Source: Streptomyces sp. P9-A2 (GTDB lineage Bacteria > Actinomycetota > Actinomycetes > Streptomycetales > Streptomycetaceae). From it: a stretch of 64,000 bases of DNA. Positions 7,600 through 15,900 of the stretch are shown piece after piece; the first letter of the stretch is position 1, and each line of letters opens with the position of its first letter. Made by a program: the position numbers and the translations under genes. The notes beneath the pieces are model-generated. The model had not been told where the DNA came from and made no database searches. It saw only the letters and a list, made by a program, of their open reading frames with translations. The DNA lies in assembly GCF_036634175.1 (NCBI RefSeq), contig NZ_JAZIFX010000001.1, forward strand, positions 4,712,001 through 4,776,000. The letters run 5' to 3'.

Positions 7600-7833
7600 A
7601 TGGTCATCTTCGCCAAGCGGGTCGCCCACCTGGCCGACGTCTCCGGGGTGGTCGACCCCGACGGCAAGCAGGTCGTCCACTCCGTCACCGGCGAACCGTT
7701 CTTCGCCTCCTCCGACGACCTGGTCCACCAGTTCGACTACAAGGGCGACCCGGACGACGTCGTCATCGACCTCTCCGGCACCGCCCGTCGTAGCAACCGG
7801 GTGACACATCGCCACGGGGCGAACGGTGCCTGA
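7600..7833 (+). pseudogene. STAS-domain fragment of a SulP sulfate permease
   Basis: From base 7600 the plus strand encodes MVIFAKRVAHLADVSGVVD, GKQVVHSVTGEPFFASSDDL and DYKGDPDDVVIDLSGT. These are typical of the junction and the first two strands of the C-terminal STAS domain in SulP-type anion transporters of Streptomyces. Similarity stops at about 7790, just before the expected HIWDAS-like continuation, and the frame ends in unrelated residues (ARRSNRVTHRHG). The roughly 400-residue membrane domain is absent. This is a stranded piece of a transporter gene, not a functional protein. Confidence 0.75.
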
Positions 7834-8094
7834 TGCGGCCCTGGCCAGCACTGGTGGCTTCCAGCCGACTTCGGGTGGGCCGGCGGCCGATCGGTGCGTT
7901 CGGGTGGCGCCGGCGCCGAAGATTCCCGTCGACCCATTACCAAGCGTTTACTGAGCAGATACCTTTCTTCTTGCCGGTGGCAGGGGAAGGCAGAGCGATC
8001 CGGCCGTTCCTGCCTGCCCGGAGTACCGCTGCACGTCGTTCGGCCTGTTTTCGGTTTTACGCCCATTCCTCATGGACCGCCGAAAGGAAGCGTT
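7834..8094 (+). other. Intergenic region upstream of the M28 peptidase
   Basis: No gene is supported between the permease fragment and the peptidase start. The region has AT-richer stretches (around 7935-7975 and 8040-8070) that could hold the peptidase promoter, but I see no convincing -35/-10 pair. A ribosome site, AAAGGAAG, lies 5 bases before the TTG start at 8095. Confidence 0.5.
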
Positions 8095-9636
8095 TTGAAC
8101 GCTCGGAACCGCCGCACCACGGTAGCCGCCGTATCCGTCGCAGGGCTCATAGCGCCGCTGCTGCTGATCGGATCGAGCGCCGCCTCCGCCCACAGCGACC
8201 CTGCCAAGGAGGCTGCCAAGCTCGCGAAGAAGCTCGTCAAGAAGAGCGACGCCAAGGATGCCCACGAGCATCTGAGACAGTTCCAGCGGATCGCCGACAA
8301 GAACGGGAACACCCGGGTGGCCGGGTCGGAGGGGCACCGGCAGTCGGCCAAGTACGTCGAAGGCCTGCTGCGGAAGGCCGGGTACTCGGTGACCCGGAAC
8401 GAGTTCGACTTCCCGTTCACCGAGACGCTGGCGCAGAGCCTGCGGGTGGTGTCGCCGCAGCAGCAGGACGTCCCGGTGACCGCCATGACGTACTCCGCCA
8501 ACAGCCCGGTCGGCGGCATCACCGCCCCGGTCGCGGTGGTGCCGGTCGACGACACCACCGGCTGCGAGCAGGAGGACTACGCCTCCGAGACGTTCACCGG
8601 CAAGATCGCGCTGATCAAGCGCGGCGGCTGCACCTTCGCGGAGAAGCAGGAGACCGCCGCCGGTGCGGGCGCGGTCGGCGCGATCATCTACAACAACACC
8701 GAGGGCGCGCTCAACGGCACCCTGGGCGACCCGTCCGTCGCCAGGGTCCCGGCAGGCGGCGTCACGCAGGCGGACGGCGAGGCGCTCGCGGCCAAGGCCG
8801 CCGCCGGCACCGTGACCGTCAACCTGGAGATCCGCACCTTCTCGGAGACCCGGCGCACCCACAACGTGATCGCCGAGACCAAGGGTGGCAAGGCCGACAA
8901 CGTGGTGATGTTCGGCGCCCACCTGGACTCGGTGGCGGACGGCCCGGGCATCAACGACAACGGCTCCGGCTCCGCCGGCATCCTCGACGTGGCCCTGAAC
9001 CTCGCCCACGAGAAGACCAAGAACAAGGTGCGCTTCGCCTGGTGGTCGGCTGAGGAGTTCGGCCTGCTGGGCTCGGAGGCGTACGTGAACGGCCTCTCGG
9101 CGGCGGACCGTGCGAAGGTCAAGCTGTACCTGAACTTCGACATGATCGCCTCGCCGAACCACGCCCAGTTCGTCTACGACGGCGACGACTCCGACCAGGT
9201 CGGTGCCGGCCCCGGCCCGGAGGGCTCGGCGCAGCTGGAGCGGCAGATCACCGACTACCTGGACAGCCGGCGCACCCCGTACGAGGGCACCGACTTCACC
9301 GGCCGGTCGGACTACGGGCCGTTCATCGAGGTGGGCATCCCCTCGGGCGGCACCTTCACCGGCGCCGAGGGCGTCAAGACGGCCGAGCAGGCAAAGCGGT
9401 ACGGCGGTAAGGCCGGTGTCGCGTACGACGCCTGCTACCACGCCGCTTGCGACAACCTGAAGAACATCAGCATGAAGGCGTTCGACGTCAACGTCGACGT
9501 CATCGCCAACGCGGTGGGCCAGTACGCCTGGGACACCAGCCTTCTGAGCAAGCCGGTGGCGCCGCGGAACACCAAGGGCTCGGCGGGCAGCGGTGGTGGC
9601 CTGCACGAAGGCCATGACCACGAGGTCGCCGAGTAA
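8095..9636 (+). CDS. Secreted M28 zinc aminopeptidase with PA domain
   Basis: This is 513 residues from TTG 8095, chosen because AAAGGAAG precedes it and a signal peptide follows at once (NARNRRTT, hydrophobic SVAGLIAPLLLIGSSAASA). A longer upstream frame exists but has no signal peptide. A protease-associated domain lies at about residues 160-222 (GKIALIKRGGCTFAEKQE, AVGAIIYNN). The M28 catalytic domain shows metal ligands in GAHLDSVADG (His, Asp), INDNGSGS (Asp), AWWSAEEFGLLGSEAY (Glu-Glu, with the general base) and CYHAACDN (His). The family includes the Streptomyces griseus aminopeptidase, which releases N-terminal hydrophobic residues from peptides outside the cell. It is monocistronic, with a strong terminator 15 bases after the stop. 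Confidence 0.93.
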   Translation: MNARNRRTTVAAVSVAGLIAPLLLIGSSAASAHSDPAKEAAKLAKKLVKKSDAKDAHEHLRQFQRIADKNGNTRVAGSEGHRQSAKYVEGLLRKAGYSVTRNEFDFPFTETLAQSLRVVSPQQQDVPVTAMTYSANSPVGGITAPVAVVPVDDTTGCEQEDYASETFTGKIALIKRGGCTFAEKQETAAGAGAVGAIIYNNTEGALNGTLGDPSVARVPAGGVTQADGEALAAKAAAGTVTVNLEIRTFSETRRTHNVIAETKGGKADNVVMFGAHLDSVADGPGINDNGSGSAGILDVALNLAHEKTKNKVRFAWWSAEEFGLLGSEAYVNGLSAADRAKVKLYLNFDMIASPNHAQFVYDGDDSDQVGAGPGPEGSAQLERQITDYLDSRRTPYEGTDFTGRSDYGPFIEVGIPSGGTFTGAEGVKTAEQAKRYGGKAGVAYDACYHAACDNLKNISMKAFDVNVDVIANAVGQYAWDTSLLSKPVAPRNTKGSAGSGGGLHEGHDHEVAE

Positions 9637-9651
9637 CTCCCCATACACACA

Positions 9652-9684
9652 GGGGGGAGGGCCGGACTGTCCGGCCCTCCCCCC
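9652..9684 (+). terminator. Rho-independent-type terminator hairpin of the M28 peptidase gene
   Basis: A perfect 15-bp stem (GGGGGGAGGGCCGGA at 9652-9666 and its complement at 9670-9684) encloses the 3-base loop CTG. There is no U tract, as usual in Streptomyces. Confidence 0.9.
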
Positions 9685-9743
9685 TCGATGCTGCGGCGGG
9701 AGGCGCAGTCGCCACGGTTCCTTGCGGAGGGAGACCCTGGCGG

Positions 9744-9986
9744 GTGCCGCCGCCCTGCGGCAGGCGCGCCGTACCCGCCGCCGCGAAGAAGATGCCGCTG
9801 CACGTCCGCACCTGGACCTGCACATGCGGCACGACCCACGACCGGGATGTGAACGCGGCGAAGAACCTTCTGGCGGCCGGGCCGGCCGTGGCTGTCTGTG
9901 GAGCGGGTGAGGTCGTAAGACCTCAGCGGAGTTCTCCGGACGGGCAGTCGGCGACGAAGCAGAACCCCCCACGGCGCGAGCCGTAG
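9744..9986 (+). pseudogene. tnpB: TnpB C-terminal remnant of an IS200/IS605-family element
   Basis: From about 9789 the frame reads MPLHVRTWTCTCGTTHDRD then VNAAKNLLAAGPAVAVCG and later VRPQRSSPDGQSATKQ. This is the end of TnpB: the C-x-C-G zinc-ribbon half, the RuvC-III HDRDxNAAKN motif with its catalytic Asp, and the typical tail. The first 45 bases of the open frame (9744-9788) do not resemble TnpB. About 300 or more residues, including the earlier RuvC motifs, are missing, so no active nuclease can be made. The transposase TnpA is also absent. It sits directly before the element's right end (9975-10020). Confidence 0.85.
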
Positions 9987-10020
9987 GAATCCACCTCGTT
10001 CACGAGGTGGAGGAAGTCAA
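9975..10020 (+). mobile_element. IS200/IS605 right end with omega-RNA terminal hairpin
   Basis: Just after the TnpB stop is the usual right-end structure: the lead-in CGCGAGCCGTAGGAAT, a hairpin (CCACCTCG 9991-9998, loop TTCA, CGAGGTGG 10003-10010), then AGGAAGTCAA. TCAA at 10017-10020 is the right cleavage sequence known for IS608-type elements, so the element boundary is put after 10020. In TnpB systems the same region forms the 3' scaffold of the omega (re) RNA. The left end was not found. Confidence 0.75.
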
Positions 10021-10244
10021 CGAAGGGTCCAGGGGAGGGCCGGTACGTCGGTGGCCTTGAGGGTCGCGACGAAGTTCGCGAAAGCGCCGGCGGGGAAGGA
10101 GAGGGGGCCGTGGGTGGGGCGTTTGGAGTCGCGTATGGCGATGCGGGTGGGGAGGGTTGCTATCTCGACGCAGGTATTGCCGTCGCCGCCGCCGGAGAAC
10201 GAGGACTTCCGCCAGTGCAAGGGCTCGGTCATGGCTCGTCTCAC
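10017..10244 (-). CDS. DUF397 protein, partner of the DUF5753 regulator
   Basis: This is 75 residues with the family motif LHWRKSSFSGGGDGNTCVEI followed by RDSKRPTHGPLSF and a final FANFVATLK segment. DUF397 genes are found almost only in actinobacteria beside XRE/DUF5753 regulators, and the pair (Scr1/Scr2, BldB/WhiJ type) is thought to act in toxin-antitoxin-like or developmental control. The GTG start overlaps the regulator's stop (GTGA). The stop codon lies inside the TCAA at the IS200/IS605 right end, so the last codon and stop were supplied or altered by the insertion. The tail LKATDVPALPWTLR is longer than the usual end near FVASL. Confidence 0.88.
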   Translation of the reverse strand: MRRAMTEPLHWRKSSFSGGGDGNTCVEIATLPTRIAIRDSKRPTHGPLSFPAGAFANFVATLKATDVPALPWTLR

Positions 10245-11125
10245 AGCTCCTTCGTCAATCGGTGGATGAAGTCCTGCGACGCTGCGGGGTCCAGCGACGC
10301 CTTCTCCACTTTACGGAACAGTGTTCGAAGCTGGTTCAGTTGAGATTCCGCGTCGATGAAGGCAGTCCCGATAGGGAAGTCCCGGAGCACAGTGTCCAGC
10401 TGGGGTACGGGGCCGCGTGCGTGCATCATCGAGGCCTCGGCGCCGGCGAAGTCGTCCTGGTTGGTGGGGATGACTCGTACGGTCGCGTGACCGTCCTCGA
10501 TCTGCTCCAGGATCTGACGGAGTTGAGCCCGGGTCACCTGACGGTCGGCCACACGGACCCGAAGGGCGAACTCGTGGATGATCGTCTCGTACGGCGTCGG
10601 GTTGTCACCCTCGATCACGGCACGCCGCCGCATCCGGTGTTCCACACGAGGGGTCAGTTCGCTCTCGGGCAGGCCCGGCAGCATGTACGTGTACACCGCG
10701 CGGGCGTAGTCAGGGGTCTGAAGCAGCCCAGGAACGTGCGTGATCACGATTTCGCGCAGGGCCGACGCATGGTGCTCGACTTCTGCGGTGTCCAGGAACA
10801 CCGGGGGCAGCACTCCCCGGTACTCCTCCCACCATCCACGGGTGCGGTCGGTGGCCATGGTGGCGAGCGCGTCGATCAAGCCCTCGTCCGTGCAGGCGTA
10901 GTGCGCCGCAAGGCGACGTACGCGCTTGGCACTCACACCCGCGACACCGGACTCGATCTGGCTCATCTGTACGGAGTCGGCGCCGAGCAGCTCCGCGGCT
11001 TCTCTGGACTTCATGCCCGTCGCCTCGCGCAGTTTGCGCAGCTCAGCGCCCAATCGCACCCTGCGGGCCGTGAGATGTCTCTTCGGCGGCAACCGATGCC
11101 TCCTGGTTTCAAGTACCTGACCCAC
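10241..11125 (-). CDS. XRE-family DNA-binding regulator with DUF5753 domain
   Basis: This is 294 residues. Residues 25-80 form a helix-turn-helix domain (LGAELRKLREATGMKSREAA, SVQMSQIESGVAGVSAKRVR). The rest is the DUF5753 domain with its hallmark segments EIVITHVPGLLQTPDYARAV, RRRAVI, IIHEFALRVRV and VRVIPTNQDD. Proteins of this class bind DNA near their own promoter and interact with the small DUF397 partner, here translated from an overlapping start. The GTG start at 11125 has GAACGAGG as ribosome site. A 7-7 palindrome at 11166-11183, about 40 bases upstream, is a candidate operator. A divergent HATPase gene shares the same intergenic region, a common combination in Streptomyces. Confidence 0.92.
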   Translation of the reverse strand: MGQVLETRRHRLPPKRHLTARRVRLGAELRKLREATGMKSREAAELLGADSVQMSQIESGVAGVSAKRVRRLAAHYACTDEGLIDALATMATDRTRGWWEEYRGVLPPVFLDTAEVEHHASALREIVITHVPGLLQTPDYARAVYTYMLPGLPESELTPRVEHRMRRRAVIEGDNPTPYETIIHEFALRVRVADRQVTRAQLRQILEQIEDGHATVRVIPTNQDDFAGAEASMMHARGPVPQLDTVLRDFPIGTAFIDAESQLNQLRTLFRKVEKASLDPAASQDFIHRLTKEL

Positions 11126-11165
11126 GTACCTCGTTCGAGGGTCAGAATACGGCAGCCGCTTGCAG

Positions 11166-11183
11166 TTTCCTAAAACTAGGAAA
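11166..11183. promoter_or_regulatory. Candidate operator palindrome for the DUF5753 regulator
   Basis: TTTCCTA and TAGGAAA form a perfect 7-bp inverted repeat with a 4-base centre (AAAC), in an AT-rich patch that stands out from the GC-rich surroundings. It lies between the divergent regulator (start 11125) and HATPase (start 11310) genes, about 25 bases upstream of a possible -10 for the regulator. Autoregulation is inferred from position. Confidence 0.5.
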
Positions 11184-11309
11184 TACCGTCGGTGACGTGC
11201 CGCATACGGTGCGGCATTACTCGGTGCCGGAAGTGCACTGCTTCGTCATGCCCTGATGGAGCGGCGGTGCCACCGGCCGATGTCCCCCTTCTCCGAGCGG
11301 AGTTCACTC

Positions 11310-11735
11310 ATGCCCGAAAGCGAGCCCATCGACTCGACGCCTCCCTGGGAGTACACCCTCCACATCCCGAACGACCTGCGTGCCGTCACCGTCTCCCGCC
11401 GCACCCTCCGGCTGATCCTCACCATGCACGGCCTGATCGGACTCGTCGACACTGCCGAACTGCTCGCGACCGAGTTGGTGTCCAACGCCGTACGCCACAC
11501 CAAGGGGCCTGCCGCGCTGCGCGTGCGCTGGTCGGCCGGCGTGCTGCGGATCGGGGCGTGGGACGCCGATCCGGAGCCACCCGGGCCGCCGGGGCGGCTG
11601 GAACCGCTTGCCGAGGCGGAGGAGGGGCGGGGACTCGCCCTGGTGCGTGCGTGCGCGGACCTGTGGGGCTGGCAGCCGCTGGCCAGGGATGGCGGCCAGG
11701 GCAAGTACGTGTGGTGTGACCTTGTGACGGTCTGA
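11310..11735 (+). CDS. ATP-binding regulatory protein (HATPase_c, anti-sigma-factor-kinase-like)
   Basis: This is 141 residues from ATG 11310, chosen because GAGCGGAG lies 7 bases upstream; longer in-frame starts at 11256 and 11280 lack this. The fold is the short GHKL ATPase seen alone in SpoIIAB/RsbW-type proteins: the N box ELVSNAVRHT with the catalytic/metal Asn, a G1-like WDADPEPP, and the G2 box EEGRGLALVRACADLWGW. Streptomyces has dozens of these small proteins, and many lie next to XRE/DUF397 pairs as here. They probably bind or phosphorylate protein partners such as anti-anti-sigma factors. No sigma factor or STAS partner is adjacent. Confidence 0.85.
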   Translation: MPESEPIDSTPPWEYTLHIPNDLRAVTVSRRTLRLILTMHGLIGLVDTAELLATELVSNAVRHTKGPAALRVRWSAGVLRIGAWDADPEPPGPPGRLEPLAEAEEGRGLALVRACADLWGWQPLARDGGQGKYVWCDLVTV

Positions 11736-11768
11736 CGCGTTGATCATGTCGATCAGGAAGGAGAGCTG

Positions 11769-12659
11769 ATGGTCGGCTCGTCGCATGAGGCACTGCACCG
11801 GGTTTTCCAGAAGGACCCCGCGCTGCTGACGCGAGCACTGCAACGCGTACTCCACGTTCCGTTCCCCGAACCACGTGACTTCGCTGTCCTCAACGCGGAC
11901 CTTACGGAGATCGAGCCCGTCGAACGGCGTGTGGACACGTTGATGCGTGTGGAGACGGATGAGGGGGCGTACCTCCTCGTCATCGAGGCGCAAGGGAAGG
12001 TGGACGAGAGGAAACGGGGGAGCTGGGCGTACTACCTGTCGTACCTGTATGCGAAATACCGGTGCGAGCCAGTGCTCATCGTGATCACTCAGAGTGGCGC
12101 CACGGCGCGCTGGGCGGCTCGGCCTATTCGGCTTGGCTTGCCCGGATGGCATTCATTGACCGTTCGGCCGCTGGTATTGGGACCTGAGAACGTTCCGCTG
12201 ATCGTGGACGAGAAGGAGGCCGAGCGGGATGTACCACTTGCGGTCCTCTCGGCCATGACGCATGGCCGCGGAAAGCAGGCCACCGCCATACTGAAGCCGT
12301 TGGCTACCGCCCTGCGGACCGTCGACGCCGAGAGCGCGGCGGTGTTCGTTCAGTTCGTCGACTCGTGCCTGGTTGATCCCCAGGCGAAGGAAATCTGGAG
12401 GGACCTGATGGCGGCGATCCACTACTTCTTCCGGCACCCAGTGGCCGAGCAGGTGCGAGAGGAGGGCCGGGAGGAGGGCCGGGAGGAGGGCCGGGTCGAG
12501 GAGGGTGCCGAGATGACGCTCCGCATTCTGGAGTGGCGTGGCATCCCCGTCCCGGACGAAGTCCGGGAGCAAGTGCTGGCATGCACCGACCTGGAGCAGC
12601 TCGAGGTCTGGGCGCGGCGGGCGGTGCGCGCGGAAGCAGCGGAGGATCTGTTCCGCTGA
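11769..12659 (+). CDS. Rpn-like PD-(D/E)XK nuclease-related protein
   Basis: This is 296 residues; the ATG follows AGGAAGGAGAGCTG. The N-terminal 120 residues have the pattern of the Rpn / YadD transposase-nuclease superfamily: RRVDTLMRVE (acidic residue), then AYLLVIEAQGK (Glu-x-Gln in place of E-x-K), then WAYYLSYLYAKY. A helical middle region follows, then a charged EEGREEGREEGR segment encoded by three 12-base repeats, and a helical tail. Rpn proteins are DNA endonucleases that promote recombination and vary in number by repeat and domain shuffling. It is not clearly tied to its neighbours. Activity is not proven; assignment is from the motif spacing. Confidence 0.65.
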   Translation: MVGSSHEALHRVFQKDPALLTRALQRVLHVPFPEPRDFAVLNADLTEIEPVERRVDTLMRVETDEGAYLLVIEAQGKVDERKRGSWAYYLSYLYAKYRCEPVLIVITQSGATARWAARPIRLGLPGWHSLTVRPLVLGPENVPLIVDEKEAERDVPLAVLSAMTHGRGKQATAILKPLATALRTVDAESAAVFVQFVDSCLVDPQAKEIWRDLMAAIHYFFRHPVAEQVREEGREEGREEGRVEEGAEMTLRILEWRGIPVPDEVREQVLACTDLEQLEVWARRAVRAEAAEDLFR

Positions 12660-12913
12660 CGGGTTTCGTGCGGTTGCCGCAACCGCCGCTCCTGAGCGGT
12701 GACGGCATATGACGTCGGGCGCTTGAAGGTGCTCGAGGACTGTGCGGAAGTGTGGTGCGGTGAGGGTGAGGATGCCCTTCGACGGGGCCGGTGCGAGTTC
12801 ATAGGATCTCTGTAGGCTCAGTACGCTCAGTGCGTCCTCGCTCACCTGATCCCGTCTCACTCCACGCAGGCGCCTCGACTCTTCCCCTACCCACACGACC
12901 CGGGACACCCGCC

Positions 12914-15900
12914 ATGCCACGACGCCGTAGTCCAAGCTCGTCCAGCGCGACGGGAGACCGCAGCGGGGGTTCCGCCGTGACTCCGCGGAACCGGACGCCT
13001 CAGCCGGTGCGGATACGGAGGCGGACCTTCGGGGACTTCGTCAAGGCGTTCTTCGCCTTCGTGGCGCTGCTGGTGCTGGTGGTGGGGGTGCCGGCCGCGC
13101 TCGCGACGGTGGCGGGCTGGCCGTTGCCGAGGACGTTCGAGCCGATGGAGTGGCTCAGGGCGGACGTCTCGGTCCAGACCTTCCAGAGCATCCTGGTGTT
13201 CTTCGTCTGGCTCGCCTGGGCCCAGTTCACCGCCTGTGTGCTCGTCGAGATGAAGGCCGCGCTGTCCGGCGTCGGGGTGCCGGGGCGAGTGCCCGGGGCC
13301 GGGCCCAGCCAGCTGCTCGCGCGTCAACTCGTGGCCGCACTGCTGCTCGTCGGCGCGGTCGCGGGGAGTTTCACGCCGGGACTCTCGCAGTTGGGGCAGG
13401 GCATCGAGGGGAACCAGCAGGCAACGGCCGCCACCGCCCAGCAGACGCCGGGGCTCTTCGCGCAGCAGCAGGAGCAGGCCGCCGGGGCCGCCGCCGCGCT
13501 CGCCGAGCAGGCGTCCCACGCCGCCGCGCAGGCCGAGGCGGGTGGCGGTACCGCCCAGCGGGACGACACGAAGTTCTACCGGATCCAGCCGCCCGAGGGG
13601 CGTCACCACGACTCCCTCTGGGAGGTGGCCGAGCGGCATCTCGGGGACGGGCGCCGGTACAAGGAGATCTTCGCCCTCAACAAGGACCGCACCCAGCCGG
13701 ACGGTTCCAAGCTCTCCGAGGCCAGTCTCATCCGGCCCGGCTGGATCATGGAGATGCCCGGCGACGCGCGCGGCGGCGATCTCGTCGAGATGCCGGACGA
13801 CGCCCCCGAGGTCTCGCCGGACGTGCAGCAGCAGATCCACGACTACGCCAGGACCGGGGAGCACGCCCAGGGCGGTGGCGGGGGCGCCGCCCAGGTCTCC
13901 GTGCCCGAGCAGCGGCCCGCTCCCGAGCAGCACCCCGCGCCCGCCGCCGACCACGCCGGTCACCAGCAGCCCGCCCCCGCCCCGGCCCCGCAGCACGCCA
14001 CTCCCGCCCAGGACACGTCGTCTTCCTTCGGCCTCCCCGAAGCCCTGCTCACCGCGCCCCTCCTCGCCGCCGGCCTCCTCGGTGCTCTCGGGCACCGGCG
14101 GCGGCAGGCGCTGTGGCAGTCGGCGTTCGGGGCGGTCGGCGGGCGGCGCGGGATGGAGCCGCCCACGCCGGAAGGCGACGCCCAGGACGTCCAGGACGCG
14201 CTGCTCGTCGGCGCGGACCCCGAGGGCGTACGGCTGCTCGACCGGTCCCTGCGCGGGCTCGCCGCCTCTCTCGCCGCCGAGTCGCGTGCCCTGCCGGTCG
14301 TGTACGCGGCCTGGCTCAGCGCCGGTGACCTGCACCTCCAGCTCGCCCAGCCGGCCGGCAAGCCCCCGGCTCCGTGGCGGCTCGGGCAGGACCAGACGTT
14401 CTGGACGCTGGCCAAGGACGACGCCGGGGGGTACGAGGACGTCGACACCGCCGCCCCCTATCCCGGTCTGGTCAGCCTCGGCACCATGGACGACTCGCGG
14501 CTGCTGCTCAACCTGGAGTCCGTCCCCGGCATCGTCTCGCTGAGCGGCAGTGAGGCCGACCGGGCGGCCGTGTTCGCCTCCGTCGCCGCCGAGCTGGCGA
14601 CCAACGGATGGTCGGACCGTATGACCGTCACTCTCGTCGGGTTCGGCGAGGACCTGACCCCGCTCGCCCCCAACCGGCTCCGCCACCTCGACGACATCGA
14701 GGCACTCCTCGAGACCATGGAGGCGGAGACACGGCAGCGGCGGGGCGCACTGGGCGCCGCCGGGCACGACTCCGTCCTCACCGGACGCACCGGCCCGGCC
14801 CGGCACACCCGCTGGGCCCCGCAGCTCGTCCTGCTCGCCGCCGAGCCGTCCGCCGAGGACGCCGTCAAGCTCGCCGAACTCGCCGCCGACGCGAGCCGCC
14901 TCGGCATCGGCTACCTCGTCGGCACCGGCAGCGGTGACCTGCCGGGCGCCGCCTGGGAGATGGAGATCACCGGCGAGGGCAAGCTGCTCGCGCCCCTGCT
15001 CGGCCTCGAACTCGACGCGCAGCTCCTGCCCGCCGCCCAGCAGCGCGCGGTCGTCGAACTCTTCGTGGCGGCCGACCCGGACCGCGGTCCCGACGGACCG
15101 GGGCCGGTCAACACCCCGCCGTTCCTCGTCGACATCAGTGAGCAGGGCCGGCCGGCCGTGTACGCGCGGCTCGTCGGGCCGTACGAGATCATCGGCCTCG
15201 ACACCCCGGACGGCGAGCGCAGCGCCCTGCTCCACGAGGCGCTCGCCCTCCTGCTCCTGCACCGCGAGGGCGTGCACCCGCGTGTGCTGTCGTCCGCGCT
15301 GTGGCCGCGCGGCGTCACCGACGACGTGCGCGAGGCGCTCCTGGACCGGCTGCGCGCCTGGCTCGGCACCGACCCCGACGGCACCCCCCGCCTCGGCACC
15401 GACCGCACCGGCCGGCTCACCCTCGCCCAGTCCGTCGTCTCCGACCTGGACGTGCTGCGGTCGCTGTACCACGAGGCGACCCAGGGCAGGGGCGTCGACA
15501 GCCGGGCCGTGCGCGGGCGGCTGCTCACCGACGCGCTGGTGCTGGTGCGCGGGCCACTGCTCGCCGACCGGCCCGAGGGCCGCTACCGCTGGCTCACCCA
15601 CGAGATCGTCGACGCCCAGCTCCCGCTGCTCGTCGCCGACACCGGGCTCGCCCTCTCCGCGTTCCACCTGGAGAAGGGCCGCGCGGAGAAGGCCATCGAG
15701 GCGCTCGACGCGGCCCTGCGCACCGCCCCGGCCGACGAACGGCTGTGGAACGAGCTGCTGCGCGCCACCCACGCCCTCGACGACCCCTCCCGGCTCACCG
15801 CCCTCGCCGCCGACCTCATCGGCCGCGGCGGCGCCCGCGGGCTGCCGCCGCGCACCGAGGCACTGCTCGACGAACTGCTGCCGGCCTGGCGCGACGCGGT

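Noticed and set aside
7408..7833. A complete 141-residue gene
   Set aside because: Only the middle matches a SulP STAS domain. The start overlaps DUF397 remains in the opposite strand and the end is unrelated sequence, so it is treated as a fragment.
9675..9788. More of the TnpB protein upstream of the remnant
   Set aside because: The translated sequence before 9789 shows none of the earlier TnpB motifs in any frame, so the break is placed there.
12887..15772. A 961-codon open frame on the minus strand opposite the LysM/BTAD gene
   Set aside because: It mirrors the third-position GC of the real gene, is rich in Gly, Arg and Val, and has no recognisable domain. The plus-strand product has clear domains.
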